Assembly (NCBI GenBank): GCA_005879255.1 | Contig: VBKY01000076.1 | Coordinates: 1-26,004 of the forward strand | DNA length: 26,004 nt | Source of the DNA: Deltaproteobacteria bacterium | Lineage (GTDB): Bacteria > Desulfobacterota_B > Binatia > UBA9968 | Direction: 5' to 3' | Part shown: in pieces, positions 23,006 to 26,004 of the stretch | How the letters are laid out: each line of letters starts with the position of its first letter | Position numbering within the stretch: the first letter of the stretch is position 1 | Translations under genes and position numbers: made by a program | Notes under the pieces: model-generated | What the model was told of the DNA's origin: nothing | Database searches by the model: none | What the model saw: the letters and a program-made list of their open reading frames with translations, nothing else

Positions 23006-24076
23006 ATGACCGGTGAAAATAAGCGCAAGCGTCTTATTTTGGCGGTACGTGCCGCGCTGCTACTGATTGCCGCTATGACCGGGATCAGTGCCGAAGTCGG
23101 AACCGTCGCGGCTCAAGCCAAGGCTCCTTGCAAAGAGATGCGCAAAATAAAAATCGGTGTGTCGGTCGCGCCACCTAACGTGGTGCACACCCCTGTCTAT
23201 GTGGCGCGCGATTTGGGAATCTTTAAAAGCCGTTGTATCGACGCCGAGATCGTCGAGTTCGAAGGTGGCTCATCGGCAGCCAATCTAGCGGCGGTAACCC
23301 AAGGCCAAGCGGTGGCCTCGATCAACGCCACCGCCATATCCCAGGGCCTTAAGGCAAAGCAGTTTTGGGGCATGGCGCCAAGATTGCCGCATGGATACAT
23401 GGTGAGCGAGGAAATCAAAACCGCGGCGGACCTTAAAGGCAAGCGGCTTAGTGCCACCGGTGGCGGCGTGGGCGGCTTTAACTGGGTGATGGGCCGCGAG
23501 GTGCTCAAGACCGCCGGTCTTAAAGTGGAAGATGTCCAATTCATTTCTCAGGCCACTGCCGGAAGACTGCCCGGTCTACTTGCCGGCCAGCTAAACGCCG
23601 TGGCGCTCCATCCGGAAGATGTCCACCTGGCGCAGAAGGAAAAGCCGGGTCTGCACGTGCTCGTCGATCTCTCCAAGCTGATGCCAAAATATTTCTTCAA
23701 CGCTTACGGCGCGGCCGACAGCATGCTCGCCAAGGACCGCGCGATGGTGCGCGACGTGGCGACTTCCCTTATTGAGGCCAACCGCGTCATCTACAACCAG
23801 AAAGAAAAGGTCATCCCGATCATGGTGGAAGCGACGAAGAAGCCTCAGGAGGCCGTCAGTTTCTCCTACGATTACCTGGTGAAAAATTGCGTCTGGAGCG
23901 TCAACACGGGTTTTTCCAGGGAACGCACCGAGTGGTCCATCGAAAACGGCATCGAGAATGGCGACATTCAGGCAGACAAAAAACCTACCTACGATCAGGT
24001 GGTCGACATCAAGCTCGGTGAAGAAGCGTTAAAGGCCGCGGGTGGGCCGACGAAAATTCGCGGCTGCAGCGATTGA
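23006..24076 (+). CDS. NitT/TauT-family ABC substrate-binding protein (third)
   Basis: Periplasmic binding protein of 356 residues, in operon with the ATPase and permease and with the strongest ribosome site of the group (AAGGAGG, seven bases before the ATG). The signal peptide spans about 1-37 (basic KRKR, then LILAVRAALLLIAAM, ending VAAQA). The mature part has KIKIGVSVAPPNVVHTPVYV, RDLGIFKSRCIDAEIVEFEGG, SSAANLAAVTQGQAVASINA, LKGKRLSATGGGVGG and LPGLLAGQLNAVAL. It is only distantly similar to the tandem pair at 17789-19867, differs in length, and has three Cys in the mature part that the pair lacks. Its ligand is probably different. The ligand cannot be named. Confidence 0.9.
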   Translation: MTGENKRKRLILAVRAALLLIAAMTGISAEVGTVAAQAKAPCKEMRKIKIGVSVAPPNVVHTPVYVARDLGIFKSRCIDAEIVEFEGGSSAANLAAVTQGQAVASINATAISQGLKAKQFWGMAPRLPHGYMVSEEIKTAADLKGKRLSATGGGVGGFNWVMGREVLKTAGLKVEDVQFISQATAGRLPGLLAGQLNAVALHPEDVHLAQKEKPGLHVLVDLSKLMPKYFFNAYGAADSMLAKDRAMVRDVATSLIEANRVIYNQKEKVIPIMVEATKKPQEAVSFSYDYLVKNCVWSVNTGFSRERTEWSIENGIENGDIQADKKPTYDQVVDIKLGEEALKAAGGPTKIRGCSD

Positions 24077-24440
24077 CATCGCGGTTTCGAGTTTGGAGTA
24101 TCGGGTTTCGCGTCACGGCGTAACGCACCACGAAGGACGCGAAGAGCACGAAGAAACAGACCAAAACAAATCTTTGCGGTCTTGGCGTCTTGGCATTCCG
24201 GATTGTCTATAAACTACTCGGCCATGCGAGCTCCACCAAGAATTCCACACATGATCTGAATCGAAGTGGACATGCTGTTTCCCTACGAACCAACTTTGAA
24301 AAATTCGTTAGCTTGATACATAGCGGGCTGATATCCACATACACCGCCCGCGATCGTGGCAGTATAGTCAATAGTTAGGTTTGATACCTTGGCTTGACTC
24401 AGGTTTTGGTATGAAGTATTGTCATACCACGAGGTGAGTC
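24077..24440. other. 364-bp intergenic stretch with an interspersed repeat; no gene seen
   Basis: Positions about 24126-24194 carry CACCACGAAGGACGCGAAG, GAGCACGAAG and then CTTTGCGGTCTTGGCGTCTTGG, a known type of dispersed intergenic repeat, with a related CGCAAAG motif at 7292. From 24200 to 24390 the sequence becomes visibly more AT-rich and has no convincing gene; a 62-codon open frame from a TTG (24190) looks like chance. The end of the gap holds the toxin-antitoxin promoter. The base shift suggests the left border of an acquired segment. Confidence 0.5.
24394..24429 (+). promoter_or_regulatory. Toxin-antitoxin promoter with operator palindrome over the -10 box
   Basis: TTGACT (24394-24399), 17 bases, TATTGT (24417-24422). 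The inverted repeat TGGTATGA (24407-24414) / TCATACCA (24422-24429), with perfect 8-base arms and a 7-base spacer, is centred on the -10 box. This is the expected layout for autorepression by the ribbon-helix-helix antitoxin whose ATG is at 24441. Confidence 0.7.
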
Positions 24441-24683
24441 ATGGCAAGATCCAAAGTTGCAATTTCTCTAGATGAATCCACCCTAAATCGCCTTGATCAA
24501 CTAGTTAAGAAACAAGTCTTTCCCAACCGCAGCCAGGCCATCGAGGAAGCCGTTGCGGAGAAACTCGCGCGACTGGAGAAGAGTCGTCTAGCCCAAGAGT
24601 GCGCCAAACTTGATTCCACATTCGAAAAAGCGCTTGCGGAAGAAGGGCTATCCGAGGACCTAGCGGAATGGCCCGAATACTGA
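24441..24683 (+). CDS. Ribbon-helix-helix antitoxin of a MazF-type toxin
   Basis: An 80-residue antitoxin. The N-terminal ribbon-helix-helix fold (about 3-45) has the DNA-contacting strand [11 protein letters not shown] followed by helices NRLDQLVKK and SRSQ-like [17 protein letters not shown]. The acidic C-terminal tail ([19 protein letters not shown]) would wrap the toxin. It therefore both blocks MazF and represses its own promoter, where an 8-base-arm palindrome is present. AGGTG stands five bases before the ATG. It overlaps the toxin gene by 16 nt, typical of type II modules. It is CopG/MetJ-like, not the AbrB-like fold of E. coli MazE, so the mazE symbol is not given. Confidence 0.9.
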   Translation: MARSKVAISLDESTLNRLDQLVKKQVFPNRSQAIEEAVAEKLARLEKSRLAQECAKLDSTFEKALAEEGLSEDLAEWPEY

Positions 24684-25006
24684 GGGGCGAAATCCGCTGG
24701 GCCGACTTGAATCCAGTACGGGGGCGAGAACAAGCAGGGCAACGGCCAGTTTTGATTCTGAGCCAGGACGTTTTCAATGAACGCTCCGGAACGGTGATTG
24801 CGGTTGCGCTCACGAGTCAGCCTCAACGCGCCGGCTTTCCTTTAACGCTTGAACTTCATGCAAGAGGGCTCCCTAAAAAATCGTGGGTGAAAATCAGCCA
24901 GATTCGTACGCTTGCGGTCGAAAGGATTGGGAAAGTGATTGGTAGGGCTTCTCCCGAGGAACTGGCTCAGGTTATTGAAGGATTGAATGAGATTATCGGA
25001 ACCTAA
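24668..25006 (+). CDS. mazF: MazF/PemK-type endoribonuclease toxin
   Basis: A 112-residue mRNA-cleaving toxin of the MazF/PemK/Kid family. [27 protein letters not shown] is the family signature, with the catalytic Arg at about R26. [10 protein letters not shown] supplies the conserved Thr/Ser (T49) of the active site, and the [22 protein letters not shown] block is also conserved. Its length is normal and no residue appears lost, so it should be active. The ATG lies within the antitoxin frame (16-nt overlap) and translation is probably coupled. The cleavage sequence cannot be predicted from this view. Confidence 0.94.
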   Translation: MARILRGEIRWADLNPVRGREQAGQRPVLILSQDVFNERSGTVIAVALTSQPQRAGFPLTLELHARGLPKKSWVKISQIRTLAVERIGKVIGRASPEELAQVIEGLNEIIGT

Positions 25007-25017
25007 CTAGGCGCTTC

Positions 25018-25065
25018 AGACCGATCGCTGAAAAGCGCGTCGGCTGAGCTTCAGCGTTTAGGTCT
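25018..25065. repeat. Interrupted inverted repeat between the toxin and the HEPN-motif gene
   Basis: AGACC (25018-25022) and CGCTGAA (25026-25032) are mirrored by TTCAGCG (25050-25056) and GGTCT (25061-25065). The arms are perfect but unevenly spaced. It could form a hairpin or be a regulator site for the next gene, whose GAGGAG ribosome site is 8 bases beyond. There is no T-run. Confidence 0.5.
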
Positions 25066-25082
25066 CGCCCGAGGAGACGAAC

Positions 25083-25800
25083 ATGTCGGCGCTACCTTTA
25101 GACTCGGAGATCGTCCAAACAGTTGAAACTCTTTTTGCGGCTACCGCATCCCTCGATCGCACTGCGCTGTGGAACGCCCTGGTCCCTACAGACTCGGACC
25201 TTGGCGTTAACCTTGACCCGGGTCACAAGCTAGTTACCCGCATCCCAACATGTGAGTTCCACGAGATAATGGACCTTCGTCCATTATTTTGGAAACTTGC
25301 TCAATGCCGACGGCCAGTCGGAGGGCGACGAGGTGCGTGTGAAGCTCATGCTTTACTGTCACATCATGGAGTCTGAGTTCGTGCCCACGCTTGTCTGGAA
25401 CCAGCTCCGTCTCCTCTCCGGCCTGGCACCGTGCTGGAATTTTGTGCGCGCCACTCCAAAAGGGAAAGTCGAGGTCTGCGAGTACCCTTGGCAGAAGTTC
25501 CAGGAGATTGAGAAGCTCTCGGCAGCCGTAAGCCAACCTATAGGTAACGTAATCAGCAGGGTTTGGAAGCGCGACCTTCGGAATGCTTTTTTCCATTCGC
25601 GCTACTTCCTCGGTTCAGCGTACGTCATACCGACTGGTCAGCTTTCGCCTGTCTCTCGCAAAACACCTGGTATAATTTCCAAGAGGCAGGCTCGCAGCTA
25701 TTCATTCAATGAGGTGCGTGAACTCTATAGGTGTGCTCACAGGTTGGTACTTACACTGGCATCGAAGCACTCACAGGCCTGCGAGACCTTCAACCCGTGA
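25083..25800 (+). pseudogene. Frameshifted gene for a HEPN-motif (RNxxxH) protein of unknown function
   Basis: One gene split by a frameshift. The ATG at 25083 has a strong GAGGAG site six bases upstream and reads 70 or so codons. Removing one T from the TTTT at 25287-25290 joins it smoothly to the frame that ends at 25800: EIMDLRPLFGNLLNADGQSE continues into GDEVRVKLMLYCHIMESEF. The product would be about 238 residues, mostly helical. Near its end it reads RDLRNAFFHSRYFL; R-N-A-F-F-H is the RNxxxH motif of HEPN ribonucleases and abortive-infection proteins, followed by KRQARSYSFNEVRELY as in small HEPN-like families. It lies 76 bp after MazF. Either a true pseudogene or a sequencing error in a T-run. 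The HEPN assignment rests on the motif and helix pattern only. Confidence 0.65.
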
Positions 25801-25841
25801 ACGGGCAACTGTGAATGTGGCACGTAGCTGGATTCTGAGTG

Positions 25842-26004
25842 ATGGAGTACGCTGAAGTTTTAGTGAAAATATATGCCTCCTCTGAGTGCGACTTGCTCAT
25901 CATGTTGAAAAATTATCGTGAAGAGAGAAAGTCGGCTATTCTGAACTTTGCTTTCTTCTTCGTCAGGAATTTCATCATCACAGCCTTCGTTGTAGTCGCA
26001 GCCC
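25842..26004 (+). CDS. Start of a possible membrane protein, cut by window edge
   Basis: An open frame from ATG 25842 to the window end gives 54 residues beginning MEYAEVLVKIYASSECDLLI. It is charged in the middle (KNYREERKS) and then hydrophobic (AILNFAFFFVRNFIITAFVVVAA), suggesting a membrane segment. No family is recognised and there is only a weak ribosome site (TGAGTG). It lies in the AT-richer island with the toxin-antitoxin pair. It could be spurious; more downstream sequence decides. Confidence 0.4.
   Translation, partial: MEYAEVLVKIYASSECDLLIMLKNYREERKSAILNFAFFFVRNFIITAFVVVAA

Noticed and set aside
17558..24195. Possible CRISPR array in repeat-rich intergenic regions
   Set aside because: Repeats are palindromic and unevenly spaced, of different families, without equal-length spacers or cas genes.
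24190..24378. 62-codon open frame in the gap before the toxin-antitoxin module
   Set aside because: TTG start inside a dispersed repeat, no ribosome site, no recognisable domain; composition like non-coding sequence.

Overview
The window looks like a chromosomal segment of a free-living, probably soil or sediment, Gram-negative-type bacterium with mid-50s GC (estimated by eye). It carries many periplasmic substrate-binding proteins, a ybbA-ybbP-tesA cluster and many intergenic palindromic repeats. This resembles metagenome-derived Desulfobacterota/'Deltaproteobacteria' or Binatota-like genomes, but no marker gene here fixes the taxon.

Layout. (1) 1-5473: an ABC exporter-type ATPase and a large FtsX-type permease (ybbA-ybbP type) run leftward into an M1 aminopeptidase cut by the window edge. 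Divergently, a TesA-type SGNH esterase is followed by a small lipoprotein. (2) 5474-7274: a YgiN-like monooxygenase, a broken REP-associated tyrosine transposase with its palindrome, and a MaoC/hotdog hydratase. (3) 7421-16683, all leftward: an alpha/beta hydrolase lacking the nucleophilic serine; an iron/polyamine-type ABC importer (binding protein, fused double permease, ATPase); then a tight set of E1-alpha, E1-beta, DUF2332 protein and a second iron-type binding protein. (4) 16892-24076, all rightward: a haem-oxygenase-fold protein with a full set of putative diiron ligands, two tandem paralogous NMT1/THI5-type binding proteins, a MetE-like zinc methyltransferase whose start codon looks lost, and a NitT/TauT-type ATPase, permease and third binding protein. 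(5) 24077-26004: a small accessory island with a ribbon-helix-helix antitoxin and MazF toxin under an evident operator, a frameshifted gene with an RNxxxH (HEPN-type) motif, and the start of a possible membrane protein.

How it fits together. Regions 3 and 4 are two uptake-plus-catabolism neighbourhoods facing away from each other across the 16684-16891 divergent promoter region. Each pairs an ABC importer with orphan enzymes: TPP-dependent E1 and DUF2332 on one side, an HDO-like oxidase and a MetE-like protein on the other. Substrates cannot be read from the sequence. Nearly every larger intergenic gap holds an imperfect palindrome of a different family, including a 162-bp MITE-like element that supplies the stop codon of the gene before it. 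No rRNA, tRNA or CRISPR array was seen.
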